From assembly GCA_019044685.2 (NCBI GenBank), contig JAGTXX020000003.1, positions 1,488,001-1,552,000 of the forward strand: a DNA stretch of 64,000 nucleotides, read 5' to 3'. Both the position numbers and the translations under genes were made by a program. The notes under the pieces were generated by a model. It was given only the letters and a program-made list of their open reading frames with translations, was not told the DNA's origin and ran no database searches. This DNA is from Nannochloris sp. 'desiccata'. Lineage: Eukaryota > Chlorophyta > Trebouxiophyceae > Chlorellales > Chlorellaceae. Below, piece after piece: positions 23,409 through 34,638 of the stretch (the first letter of the stretch is position 1; the number at the start of each line of letters is the position of its first letter).

Positions 23409-23504
23409 CTACTTTACCATTGGGGCTTGCAGCGAGAATTTTTTTCCTAGCTGCACTTTTTGGGGTCCACTCGCTGCCCTCTTCTTCGAACCTGTACCAG
23501 CGGC

Positions 23505-23556
<52 letters not shown>

Positions 23557-25721
23557 GGGCTTCCGAGAAGAGCAGCAGGGCTCTTTAGAGTAATCTGCCT
23601 CTTTCGTTTACTAGAAGGACTCGTCACGAGTTTCTTTCTAGCAGGCGAGGTCAAGGAGACTTTACATGCAGCAGCAATAGCATGTCGAAGAGGTCCTTCA
23701 CTCTTTCCACGAGGGTCCAGTGCAGCTATCACTTTTGCTGGATCTGCTTGAGCAATGAGTACACTATGACTCGTAGTAATTGCATCAGAAGTGGTGTTCT
23801 CTCCACAGAAGATGAGTCCATTGGTGTTGCCAGTAATAATAGCACTCGTTTGAAGGTTAAACACCACGACCCCATCTCGATCTTGCCCTAATGGAGCACT
23901 GCGCACTGTTGGAGGGAAAAGCACCTGTGACAACGACTTCAATTTTGCAGCAGCAGCTGCAGTTGCAGCTTTCTCCGCCTTTTGCCTTGCTGCATCCATA
24001 ACAGCACGTTGTTCCTCTAAGGTCATCTGTTTTGCACCTCCTCCAGCGACTAATAAAGCAATTTCTCGATCTCGTTGTCTTGATGCCACTTCCTTTGCTG
24101 CACGACGGACATCGGCAACTTGGCTGCGACGCCCTTTCTCTCCCTCTGCTGCATTTTCCATCGACTTTTCAATGACTTGACGGACAGTGAACGTATCCAA
24201 GGCATCATGGAGGAGTGTATACAGCATCTGAATCCTTACACCTGGGTCTAATCCCCAAAATCCACCTTCTGGAAATTGAATAGCAGAAGAAGCGGCAGAG
24301 GCAGAAGCCAAGTAAGCAGCAGAACTCGAATTCGAGATATCAGTGTTTGATTTAGTAGTGGTACCAGTTGTGCTAACATTAATAGCACAATTATCATCAT
24401 CATCGTCAGCAGTCTTTCCTCCTTTTTGTAAGCTACGAAGATCACGAGCACGACTGGCACCGTCTCGGTCCTCAACATCATCGTCATCTTCTTCTGCTTC
24501 ATTTTCAGTGCCATTGCCACCGGCGCCACTTCCCCCATTCATCCGACGGGCAAATAGCTCCCCAAAGACAGCAGACGGCCCATATTCATCTCGTAACACT
24601 GCTGCGGCTGCAGGTGGAATGATCTCTGCAGCATAGTACGGACGCATCAATTGCTGCCACGTAGCCAAGCTTACAGGAGGCCCTTTCACCTCCCAAGCGT
24701 GCCTAACCACATCTAATAGCTTCATATGAACCATAGCAGCAAGAGAATCTTCAGGAACAGGGCATACTTGATCAATGCGACGAGTGGTAGCTGGTTGAAC
24801 CAGCTCTGTCGCAAGGGCAGCGAGGTTGGGCAAAGAGCGAAGATTCAACACACTCGTACCAAAAACTGAAATGAATTCTAGGATACATGCAATCTGGCCA
24901 GAATCTACATCAGTAGGTAGAGCAGCTACATCAGGGACTTTGTCAAGCCACGCAGGGCCACGTTGACGCTTCGCACTGCCTCCAGCACCGCTAGGAGTTA
25001 CTTGTGAGCCAGAAGCGCCTGCGGGAAGAGGGGAAGAAGAAGTGCCTTTTTCTTTATTGCCTCCATTGCTACGCTTGTGGAGAGCGATAGGAACGCCTTG
25101 TGGCATGGCTATTTTCCTAGGGCTAAGTTGAGAATCATCTAAAAGCTGTCCTTCAGCTTGCACTTTACGTTTTTTAACTGCAGATTTATGTTGGGGGCGG
25201 CCAGGGGTATTTCTAGATTGGCTGCCGGGAACAGCACAGCCATCTCCGATAGCAGCAGAACAGGTCATCAAGTGGAAAGCTTGAGCTTTGGGATTTTTCT
25301 TCAATAGTTCAGAGACGGAGCCAAAGCCAGCAGTCTTGGCTACCTTGGCTAAAATGCCAGTTGCTTCAAGGCCGGCCTTCTTGCGGCAGTTGGAGCAGTT
25401 GCATAACTTCCGGCAGCGAGGACAGCTCCAATCAGGAAGTGCGTTAACCTCATCTACAGCTTCATTATAACGATTTTCCAAACATCTAGGGCAGTAATAT
25501 AAGGTGCACTGCTTGCACTTGGCTTTGATCTCGATCGTCTTCTGCCTGCATTGGTGACAAGTGGTGCCATTTTCGCTATCATAGATGCGTCCCCCTTGTT
25601 GTCTGATGCCTGGGTTACTAGTGCGTTTCTTCTTTTCCTTAAGACCTATCTTGGGAGACGTTGGGGAGGCAATCACAGTTGATGCCTTGAGATCCCCTAA
25701 AGCTCCAGCGGTAGGCGTCAT
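23409..25721 (-). CDS. CDCA7-type 4CXXC zinc finger plus DDT/WHIM-like chromatin protein
   Basis: Predicted chromatin protein of 770 residues combining a CDCA7-type zinc finger (zf-4CXXC_R1) with DDT and WHIM-like regions of ISWI-type remodelling partners. The zinc finger (about 45-120) contains CHQCRQKT, CKQCTLYYCPRC and WSCPRCRKLCNCSNCRKK. A DDT-like helix (ACILEFISVFGTSVLNLRSL) lies near 275-345. The WHIM/WSD-like part (about 480-640) includes RIQMLYTLLHDALDTFTVR and a WSD signature RSAPLGQDRDGVVVF. The ATG at 25721 is chosen because codons upstream lack ATG. The C-terminus is basic with an Ala run encoded by a CAG microsatellite. The last six residues before the stop may be wrong: a run of seven A precedes a longer Lys/Ala-rich frame (see findings). 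Confidence 0.85.
23507..23554. repeat. CAG trinucleotide microsatellite, 16 units, coding
   Basis: Sixteen uninterrupted CAG units on the + strand, read as GCT on the minus strand, encode most of a poly-Ala run in the zinc-finger/DDT protein. Uniform codon use points to recent slippage rather than selection on mixed Ala codons. Confidence 0.95.
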
Positions 25722-26065
25722 CGTCCTACGCTGCCGAAGCCGAACTATAGAATTATTATCTAACAATGATTATGGTTGTATTTTGCTAGTGTTTAAAGTT
25801 TTGGTTCAAAGCAGAGACTTTTAATTTCAAAATAGTTGGAAAGATTGCAAGTGCTTGTTCATGGATTTGTAGATGCTTGCATAGTTTATTTCGCCAATAC
25901 CAATTGTGCATTCTGACTAATTACGTTTCAGATCCAGCGGGGTCAAGCCATTCAAAACGCTGAAATTCTTAAATTAGTTAGCACATCAAAGCTGATCAGA
26001 TTTTCACGTGCGTCCTCTTCTCTTTGCAAAACCTAGGCTATACCGCTTTAGGCATATTCCTAAAA
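25722..26065. promoter_or_regulatory. Divergent promoter region, CDCA7-like / CCDC47
   Basis: This 344-nt gap separates two head-to-head genes. It is AT-rich on the CDCA7-like side; no repeat or RNA gene is seen. Confidence 0.35.
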
Positions 26066-27292
26066 ATGCGTTTAACAACATTAATATCACGCCTGGCTAT
26101 ATGCTATGCATTATTGGCGCCTACCCTAGCTTTCGCCCAAGATGCTGAAACAGTCGCCGACAGCCGCCCAACATTCACTGTTTTCAACCTCCCCTTCAAG
26201 CTCAAACACCAAGAAGATTACACTATTGAACGCATCGCCGTAGGACTCAGCATTTTCCTCGTCGTCAAAATGATTATAGGTCGTAGAACAAATAAAAACC
26301 TTGCTATTCTCTACGTCGCCCAGATGGATCGTGACGATGGAATCTTGAAAGCGCAGTTTGCAGAGGCAGAGCCAACAGTGATCATCGACGGCCCAGAAAC
26401 GTTTAAATTCTATGCTACAGGGCGTAGATATTGTCAAGGTGCTTTATTTACCTTTCATATGGCCAGCAGACAGGACTTATTATCTAATTTTACTTCATTT
26501 TTTAGTCGAAGTTCAAAGGACACTTTAGAAATTGAAGTTAACATGAATGGGAGTGCAATGCCTTCTACCGTGCTGTTTATTGGCAACCAATCTGCAGCAA
26601 AGACTGTTGTAAAGGAAAATTTAGATATTACAGAGTTGGCAAAAAAGATGGAACCAACCGGCGATCGCCTTGCATCATGGCCTGGTCTGTCTACTACTAT
26701 TAATGGAGACGACGATGACTCGTTGGCACAAGCCGCACCATTGGTTGTCCATGCAGAGCACCCTTCTGCTTTTTATGAAGTCATGTCTTCTGCAGTCATG
26801 GATGTACTCTTCGGTAGTACAAATAATTTCAATACATCATTACAAGGTGATATGTCTAGATATTTCCGGTACCTACATGCCTCATCAGATTTCCGTAGTC
26901 CTGCGTTTTCCAGTTTAGACGAAAATACAGTCGGTGCTACTGGAAAACGACCTGTCGTACGTGTTTCATTCAATTTACCCCCCTCTAGTAATGTAGAAGT
27001 AATGGATAGGTTTGTGACATTCGTGTGCTTGGTCATTGATGGCTTAGGTAGCTACAAATTAACCCCAGATCAAGTTAAAAAAGCTGCCGACGTGAGAAGA
27101 ACCGTGGAGGCTAAGAGGGAGAGCACAGTGGTTGAAAAAGAACGTAAATTGGAAGAGCGCCGTGCAGCAAAAGAAGCAGAAGAACGAGCCAGGTTGGCGA
27201 AATTGCCTCCGGAACAAAGAGAAAAGGAAAGAGCAAAGAGAGATAAAATTCTTAGACAAAGAAAAATGAAATCAATGGTGAAGAGAATGTAG
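26066..27292 (+). CDS. CCDC47: CCDC47 homologue, ER membrane protein of the PAT complex
   Basis: In animals CCDC47 works with Asterix in the ER as an intramembrane chaperone for multipass proteins. Single exon of 408 residues. The ATG at 26066 starts a clear signal peptide (LTTLISRLAICYALLAPTLAFA). A membrane helix follows (IERIAVGLSIFLVVKMIIG, about 72-90). The globular region includes RRYCQGALFTFHM and the FSRSSKDTLEIEV segment. The C-terminus is a charged helix typical of the family (EKERKLEERRAAKEAEERAR ending in KRDKILRQRKMKSMVKRM). Length and layout match the plant and animal proteins. Confidence 0.9.
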   Translation: MRLTTLISRLAICYALLAPTLAFAQDAETVADSRPTFTVFNLPFKLKHQEDYTIERIAVGLSIFLVVKMIIGRRTNKNLAILYVAQMDRDDGILKAQFAEAEPTVIIDGPETFKFYATGRRYCQGALFTFHMASRQDLLSNFTSFFSRSSKDTLEIEVNMNGSAMPSTVLFIGNQSAAKTVVKENLDITELAKKMEPTGDRLASWPGLSTTINGDDDDSLAQAAPLVVHAEHPSAFYEVMSSAVMDVLFGSTNNFNTSLQGDMSRYFRYLHASSDFRSPAFSSLDENTVGATGKRPVVRVSFNLPPSSNVEVMDRFVTFVCLVIDGLGSYKLTPDQVKKAADVRRTVEAKRESTVVEKERKLEERRAAKEAEERARLAKLPPEQREKERAKRDKILRQRKMKSMVKRM

Positions 27293-27495
27293 AAAGACAT
27301 ATTAATATTAAAAGAAGAAGAAAGAAGAAAATTGTACTTTTCTCGCTCAGTTTGTCTTTTTGTTTTAAGATACTGAATCTGCCCTACTTTTACTTTTTGT
27401 TTTGCATTCTAGAATGTTTACACTATTCATATAAAATCATGCCAATTACAAACATCAAACCGTCTAATTAAGATCTAATCTATAGAGCTTTCTTT

Positions 27496-28691
27496 TTAAT
27501 TACCAGTAAAGTAATCGGCATCCAAATGATGCAATCTCACATACCCTTCTTCACCTCCAGAAGCAAACGTCGTACCATCTGGAGAGAAAGCAACAGAGTT
27601 AATAGGACCGAAATGGCCACTCACGTTAGCAAATTCATCTTCATAGAGCTTCTGGAAGAATCTAGCTTCGAAATGACCAGCTCGGCCAGCTGTTGTGGTG
27701 ACACTTGCAGCGTCTTGACCACCACCAATGAGGACGTGATCAAAGATTGGTGAAATTGCAGCAGAGTTGACAGGGACTTGAGACGGATATGTTTTTAACA
27801 CCTCAAGAGATTGTGTATCAACCAGTTTCGCGCATCGATCAACAGAGGCAGTGACAAAATGAGTTCCATCTGCAGACATCTGCATATCTTGAATTGTCTT
27901 TTCATGCAATTGCACTTCTTCCAGTAATTTTCCAGTTTCTACATCCCATCGTCTGACATATCCATCTTCAGATGCAGATAATAATGATCTGTTCAAGTCA
28001 GTCCAGTGAAGGCGGGTGATACGTCCACGAGGACCAGTAATGCTGCGAATGACCTCATCACTCTGATCTTCAATATTTTCTGCAATGTTGACTATTCTGA
28101 TCGCAGAGACGTTATCCATAAAGGGATCTGTAGATAATGCTGCCATGGTTTCTCCAATGTTGTATTTTACTGCACGGCAAGGTTCGTTAAACTGGAATTT
28201 GAATAGTTCTTGGCCAGTTGTCATGTCCCAAAGGCGGCCGGTGGCGTCACCAGAGCCTGTAAGCAACCTGGTGCTATCATCTGAAAGCAAGATATAATTA
28301 AGAATAAAGGTCAGAATTATTGTGCTTCTTACGCACCATATTAATTTGAAGAAGTATGCAAAGCAAATATAATACAAAAGCTTCTACCTACAATTAATGG
28401 CGGTGGTCCAGACGGCACCATTGTGTCCGTTAAAAGTGCCTGCTCTCTCTCCATTATCTGAGAACCAAAGGTTCACTAAGCTATCTTTACCGCATGTGAC
28501 GAGGAAGTCACCTTCCCGGTTAAATCTGGAGAGGAAAAGAGAAGAAAATAAAAATTAAAAACCATCACCATGTTGCATCATCTTTAAAATAAAATACTAT
28601 GTGCGTCTGTATCTAAAGCTGCCAGCTCATCCATGACTTACTGCACTTGATTCAGAGGACGTGTATGTCCTTGAAGAATGTATGGCTTCAT
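27496..28691 (-). CDS. EIF3I: Translation initiation factor eIF3 subunit i (WD40)
   Basis: Core eIF3 beta-propeller subunit (TIF34/TRIP-1). Three exons: 28691-28642, 28525-28392 and 28280-27496, sum divisible by three, 322 residues. Exon 1 encodes [17 protein letters not shown], the canonical start; exon 2 gives [20 protein letters not shown] and [16 protein letters not shown]; exon 3 contains [16 protein letters not shown], the later blades and a C-terminal [20 protein letters not shown]. Intron 2 starts with GTAGGT inside the Tyr codon. Each step reproduces family sequence, so the gene model is firm. It is the second eIF3 subunit in the window, 8 kb from eIF3j; I read this as coincidence. 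A TGTAA motif lies 46 nt after the stop on the minus strand. Confidence 0.95.
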
Positions 28692-29060
28692 ATCTGCTGC
28701 TTTTAACTTTGCTGCTTGATTTCAATATTTTTGATTCTAATAAAAAGTGCGGCGGCGCTTTATTGATCAGGTATTTCTTCTTCCACTTAGTTCAGACGAT
28801 GTGAGAAGTGTAGCTAAAATTCAAAATATGTTGAGATTCAGCTATAGGAGAGCTAAAAACTCGGTGCTCTCTCAAGTTGAGAAGCGCAAACTTGAGAACT
28901 TCAACCTGCTCGGTCCAGAAGAAATACACGCATTCATAGGCTACTAAACCGAACAATTACAAAACGATATAGATTCTACAGCATATATAGCATATGCTAG
29001 TGCACACTATGAAGAAAACGCAGTATTAGGCAGTAAACTATTCAAGTTTCGCTTTTAAAG
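28692..29060. promoter_or_regulatory. Divergent promoter region, eIF3i / importin
   Basis: This 369-nt gap holds two start regions. It contains a 12-bp perfect palindrome TAGCATATGCTA at 28988-28999. An open frame at 28747-28947 lacks an ATG start and is not called. Confidence 0.35.
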
Positions 29061-32000
29061 ATGGAGGCTGCTTTACCGCTAGGTCCAGGTGATCTTCAGG
29101 GCGTGTTCGACTGCCTTAAAGGTTGCTTGAGCCAAGATATACATGTTCAAAAACAAGCAGAAGCAGCCCTGAACTCTCTTGGAACTCGTCCTGGTTTTTG
29201 CTCATGCCTCGCTGTAAGTGACATTGATTGACCACAAAGTTCTCTATGATGCTCAACAATAAATCAACTATAGTGCATAGTAGATCAAAGCTAGTAGCCT
29301 AACCCATGCATGCCTTTCCTCTATTTCCCTTCAACAGGAGATTATCCTCAGTAAAGAAGCCGACCACTCTGCTCGGTGGTTGGCGGCAGTTCACTTTAAA
29401 AACTCAATAGTTAAATTTTGGCGATCTCGTGCTCCTGGAGCCATTTCTGAAGAAGAAAAGATTCATTTACGCTCAAAATTGCTTCCACTCTTAGACCAAG
29501 AGGATAGCCAAATTGCTGTGCAAACGGCAGTCGTCCTCGCAAAAGTAGCTCGCCTAGATTTCCCAAAATCATGGCCTTCTTTATTTACAGATCTCTTAGG
29601 AAGATTACAAGCCGCTGCAGAAGCTGGCTCTAGTGGAACATTGACTGCTCGAAGGTGCTATTTAGCTCTCCACCATACTTTGAAGGAGCTCTCTACAAAA
29701 CGTCTTGCGGCCGATCAAAGAACCTTTGAAGGCGTTACCTCGCAGCTATTAGGACCTCTCTGGTCACAATGGGGTGTAGATACGAGTGTTTTGATAGCTG
29801 AGCTTCCTGCAGCACTTGCTGGAGGTGCACCGCAGCAGGCACAGCAGGCAGTGCTGTTAGTCTTTGAACGCTGGCTGTTGCAATTAAAATCTTTAAGAAG
29901 AATGTTGCTGCATGGATTCCCTAGCGATTCTAGAACAATGGAACCTGTAGCTTCTATAGAAAAAGCTGCACCAGCGATGCTACACACCCTAGATACTTTA
30001 CTTAGACTAGTACCATCAGGCTCTTCATCAGCACTCCGCACCCAAGCAGCAGCCATGCTTGCACGCGGATGTTTAAAACTAGTTAAGACCTTACGCCAGC
30101 TTTCTGAAGTACACCCGTGGAGTGTGCTTAGATGTGGAACGCTCATACAAGCTTTAGAACTTTGCTGTGCTCAAATAGCTTTGCCCAGCGTGCGCAGCGG
30201 CCATGTGTCTTCTGCCATCACCCGTCAATGCTTACAATATCTCCATTCTATAGTACGCTGTGCAGCCTATCGTGGCTCTCCCGCAGCATTGTCTTTATCT
30301 GCTGGGAAGGGAAGAGAACAGCTCCAGCGTTTGAAAGACTTGTCATCAACACAAGCCGCTCCCATTTTGAAAGCTTTTTGGGCAACCAACCAAGAACCGC
30401 TTGTTGAACTGATCATTACCCAATTATTCCCTCTTTCTGATAAAGAATTAGAGCTATGGGAAGATAGCGGTGAAGAATTTCATGAAGAGATGGAGCACAC
30501 TGCTTGGGAAGAAAGTATTCGGGGTTGTGGAGAGAAAGTGTTTCTTGCATTATTAGAAGCTAATAGAGAAGTGCTGGCACCGTTGGTAGTGAATTTACTA
30601 CAAAGAGCATCTCAAGGGACCTTAGGTAGTCCTAATAATCATCGTAATAGTATTGAAAATGGGGCAAGTAACGGCAATGCGCATGCCGGTGGTGGTGGTG
30701 GTGGTGGTGGTGTGCCTTGGGCAGTACGTATGAAGGCTGCAGCATACCATGCTGTCGCAGTAGGAGCGTACGAAATGTATGATTCAATCGATTTCTCATC
30801 TTGGCTGCATGCATCGCTCATACATGAAGCTGCTGATGCTACTTCCACGAGCAAACGCCCTCTCCGCCGTGCCGCAATAAAATTGATAGCAGCATGGACT
30901 ACAAAACTCAAACGTGAAGATAGATCCCCAGTATACCGTGTTTTAGTTTCTGCCTTAGCTGATCATGACCCTGCTATCCATTTAGCTGCTGTCGCTGCTG
31001 TGCATGCTTTGGTCGATGACTGGGAATTTGAAGAAAGTGAATTTGCTGAATATGTACCCACGTGTTTTCAAGTACTCGGCACTTTATTACAAGAAACTTC
31101 AGAGTTTGAAGCACAGGTGGAAATATTTAGTCTTATAAGTTTAATTATAGACAGACTTGGTCCTGGTGCCGCTGCCTTTTCTCCTGGACTCCTTTCTTTA
31201 TTGCCCTCAATCTGGGAAGCTGCAGAGGGACAAAGTTTACTCCGTATTCAAATTATGGTTACTCTACAACGTACTATCCATGTATTGGGTGCTGATTCAG
31301 TCAACACATACTCTATATTAATTCCAGTCTTAGGGGTCGCTACAGATCCTAGTCAACCAAATGAACTTAATTTGTTTGAGGATGGATTGCTATTATGGTT
31401 TGTAGCATTAGTCCATGCACCTGCAGTACATCCAGGCCTTATTGCGCCCTTGCCGCAGCTATTAAATGCAATGGAGCGTAGTACAGAGCATATAGCAGTC
31501 GGTACTCGAATTCTTTCTTCCTGTATTCTTCTTGGAGGACGTGATGTTCTAGCAGTACACGGATCCCGTATTGCAACTGTACTGCACAATTTTATAGGGA
31601 ATGTGAAGGATAAAGGGATGTTATATTTGATGCCTGTCTTTGATATCATTGTTCATATCCTGCCTGTGGAAGGACCAAGTCTGCTGAAAGCGCCATTGCA
31701 ACGACTGCTTGCGAGCGTTATCTGTGGTCAAGAATCTGGCATGGTGGTCGCTGCTGCATTGAATGTGTTGGGTAGAATGCTATTACAAAATCCTGGTGCA
31801 TTTTTAGAGCTGTTCAAAGATGCAGCGCCGTTGATTACTTTACCCCCGGAGGTCGCTGCAGCGGCTATGGCTGCCGGTACCACCACCGGTACCACCACCA
31901 CCAGTCCTCATAGAAGTGACGCCGTAGATCCAGCTCATCTGTTATTACTTGCTACTTTAGACCTTTGGATTGACAAATTTGATGCTATTAGCCCTCTCTC

Positions 32001-32406
32001 TAACCGTAAACTTGGTGCATTAGCACTTTGCGCTCTACTTGCCGCCCCTGTGCCTGGCATTTTACAGAGATGCAGTGGTATCGCTGCCTGTGTCACGTCA
32101 GTCTGGTTTGAATTAGAAGGACCTGAAGCAGGCCCTGAAAAGGCACATGGAGATTATTTAGCTTCCTTTGCTGCACCTAGGTATGACGATCTGGCTGTTG
32201 CTGTTAATGTAGCTGATGCGGAAGGTGAAGAGCATCGAAGAAGAGCATTATTTGATGCAAGCCCCGTGGCGACAGTGCAGTTAAGCGTATTTTGTAAGCA
32301 ACAAATGGAAGGTGCTGCAGGTGTACATGGTGGTCATGTGCTTAATGAAGCTTTGAATGCTATGGATCCTTTGTTAGGGCAACACTTACAGCAAATGCTG
32401 AGCTAA
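29061..32406 (+). CDS. Importin-beta family transport receptor, IPO11-like
   Basis: Predicted nuclear import receptor made of HEAT repeats. Exon 1 is 29061-29213, intron 29214-29337, exon 2 29338-32406, phase 0; 1073 residues. The N-terminal Ran-binding (IBN_N) segment spans the splice: HVQKQAEAALNSLGTRPGF in exon 1, then ARWLAAVHFKNSIVKFWRSR in exon 2, followed by ISEEEKIHLRSKLLPLL, the pattern of importin-11. The rest is alpha-helical repeat without other motifs. Two loops are low complexity: a His/Gly stretch encoded by GGT repeats (30687-30711) and a Gly/Thr loop (31874-31905). The family call is firm, the IPO11 subgroup moderately so. Confidence 0.85.
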
Positions 32407-32672
32407 AGGAAGGCTGAGGTTTGAGGAAAGGTTGTGGCTAACGTTAGAGAAGATTGCATTTATATAGACAATTATGCATCTCGTATACCTTCACACTCGT
32501 ACTATAAATGTATTACAACGCGTTCCTTACGAAAAGATGCTCAATTAGAAGTTCATAGTCTTCATATATTATCCGAAAAAAGAAAACAAACAACCCAATA
32601 TTTTTTAATAGTCAATCATCCAGATGAAACAACAACCCAAACTATCCTAGAAATCCAATAATAAACCCATAT

Positions 32673-34638
32673 CTAAGCAGCCATATTCTTGAATCCACTC
32701 CAGACAGAATTATCAATCCTCCTCACCATTGCCTTGATCTGAGCACCAGGCCCTAACTCATACAACTGCGTCTTACCAGCAGCAACAAGATTTTTCAAGG
32801 TACCTTCCCACCTGACTGGCTCCACCAACTGACGAGGTAACATTTCCTTAATGTGCTTGGCATCACGGAAGGGCTCTCCAGTAACATTAGAGTACACAGG
32901 GATCACAGGATCATTGATAGTGACCGTATCCAGTGCAGCAGTGAGTGCATCACGGGCAGGCGACATGAGCTCAGTATGGAAGGCACCAGAAACAGCCAAC
33001 ACAACAGCCTTTAATGCACCTTTAGCGGTGGCAATACGTTGGGCCTCTTCCAATGCGTCTTTGTGACCGGAAATAACGCGTCCTTGAGGGAACAAGTAAT
33101 TGGCAAGGACGCAAACAGAGTCGGGCATCTTTGTTCTTACTTGTTCGCAGACTGAATCAACGTCTGCATCGGATAAGCCAACAACACTGAGCATACCATG
33201 AGGACGCCCAGCAGCAGCAGCAGCCTTCATGCTTTCAGCACGAACTTTAACCACTTTAAGCCCATCTTCAAAGCTCATTGCTCCAGCAAAGACCAGAGCA
33301 GTGTATTCACCGAGAGACAGACCAGCAGCGACAGCAGCATTGTCAACTGCAGAAGGATTTTCGGCACGGAGACGTTCAACTGCAGCCAAGCCGGCTACGA
33401 ATAACGCAGGTTGAGAGTGGACTGTGTCGTCAAGAGACTCTTTGGGGCCTTCTAAACAGATGCTGAGAAGGTCATAGCCGAGCACTTTTTTAGCAGTTTC
33501 AAGCATTTTCTTGACAGCAGGCAAGTCTTTACTTTCTTTAAGCATACCCACAGCTTGAGAACCTTGTCCAGGGAATAGGAAACCAATGGGTCCAGTAGGA
33601 GCTGCTTTCTTAATAGGTAAGGTAATACCCTTGGCAGCAGCGTCGGCTTTGGCCTTGCGGCGTTCGGCTTTAGCAGCCTTGCGTTCTTTTTCTTCTCTGG
33701 CACGCCTAAGGACCTCAGGGTAAGGGTGAACGTAGGTTGTATCCCATTTTTTCACTTGTTCAAGACCATAATCATAGATAGTCCACCAATCACCAACGTG
33801 AGGGTGAGGCTGACGAGCTTTCTTCACCTTGGCATATTTTTTCTCAAGAGCCACGAGCTTGGCACGTACAGTTTCATCATCAGTAGCAACTTCAATGGGA
33901 CGTTTAGGACCAGGGTTGAGATATGGATCAAAGTCTTCACTCAACAGAGAAGGATCAGCACCACGAGACTGAAGAAAGAAAAGAAGGAAAAGAGGGAACA
34001 GAGAAGAAAATTTAAGTTAGAATATTAGTTTGCATATGTGTGCTGCTATAGGAATCAACATATCAAATAGCTGTTGCAAGTTTATTATGTCTGCTTCACA
34101 CCATACGCTACTTACCAACAAGTATTCATAGATCTCCAAGTAGCCATCATAGTGAGCCAAGTAGGCAGCACGGTGAAGAGGAGTGAAACCTTTTTCATCA
34201 CGTTGGTTGACCTCCGCACCATTGTTAAGGAGGTGATGCAGCTGCAAATACAGGGAATGGCATGATTGTGTTAGTATATGGCAGCGAATGATAAAGTAAA
34301 ATTGAAAAGTGCTTCTCCTCGCCAGCAATCTTGTTTACCATGTCAAGCTGTTTGTAAGTGGTGGCAAAATGCACAGGTGCGCCAGCGCCATTATCCTGGG
34401 TTATAAAATAAGGGTCGGTCTCCATGATTTTGGCGAGCTGTTCAGGGTCACCCAAACGGATTGCGCTGTAAAAAGCAATGGGAGGATACTTGGGAACAGG
34501 GGGATACCTGCAAAAGAACAATATTCAAGCCATCTCAGCGTATCTGCTGCGATGACTGATGTGCAAATAATGCGTTAAAAAGCCTGCATCTCACCTGCCA
34601 GTGGCAGTCATGTCCCTGCCTAATGTTCGCTCCAACAT
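32673..34638 (-). CDS. Ankyrin repeats fused to malonyl-CoA:ACP transacylase (FabD) domain
   Basis: Predicted malonyltransferase of type II fatty-acid synthesis carrying N-terminal ankyrin repeats. Four exons: 34638-34595, 34507-34339, 34241-34116 and 33968-32673; all junctions are GT-AG and in frame; 544 residues. Ankyrin repeats occupy about 20-115 (GAGAPVHFATTYKQLDM, EVNQRDEKGFTPLHRAA, SRGADPSLL). A highly charged Lys/Ala/Glu helix (about 165-225) links to the transferase domain (about 240-544). That domain has FLFPGQGSQAVGM, the nucleophile motif GLSLGEYTAL (Ser about 330), the catalytic His in SGAFHTELMSPA, and the C-terminal YELGPGAQIKAMV. The active site looks complete. There is no obvious transit peptide (starts MLERTLGRDMTATG), which is odd for a plastid enzyme. 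Confidence 0.93.

Noticed and set aside
28281..28377. Minus-strand extension of eIF3i exon 3
   Set aside because: This is intron 2; the hydrophobic Tyr/Ile/Phe-rich translation could be mistaken for a membrane helix.
18812..28691. eIF3j and eIF3i as a functional gene cluster
   Set aside because: They are 8 kb apart with four unrelated genes between; eukaryotic linkage of this kind is most likely chance.
28747..28947. 66-codon open frame on + between eIF3i and the importin
   Set aside because: It opens with GTG, has only an internal ATG, matches no family and lies in a divergent promoter.
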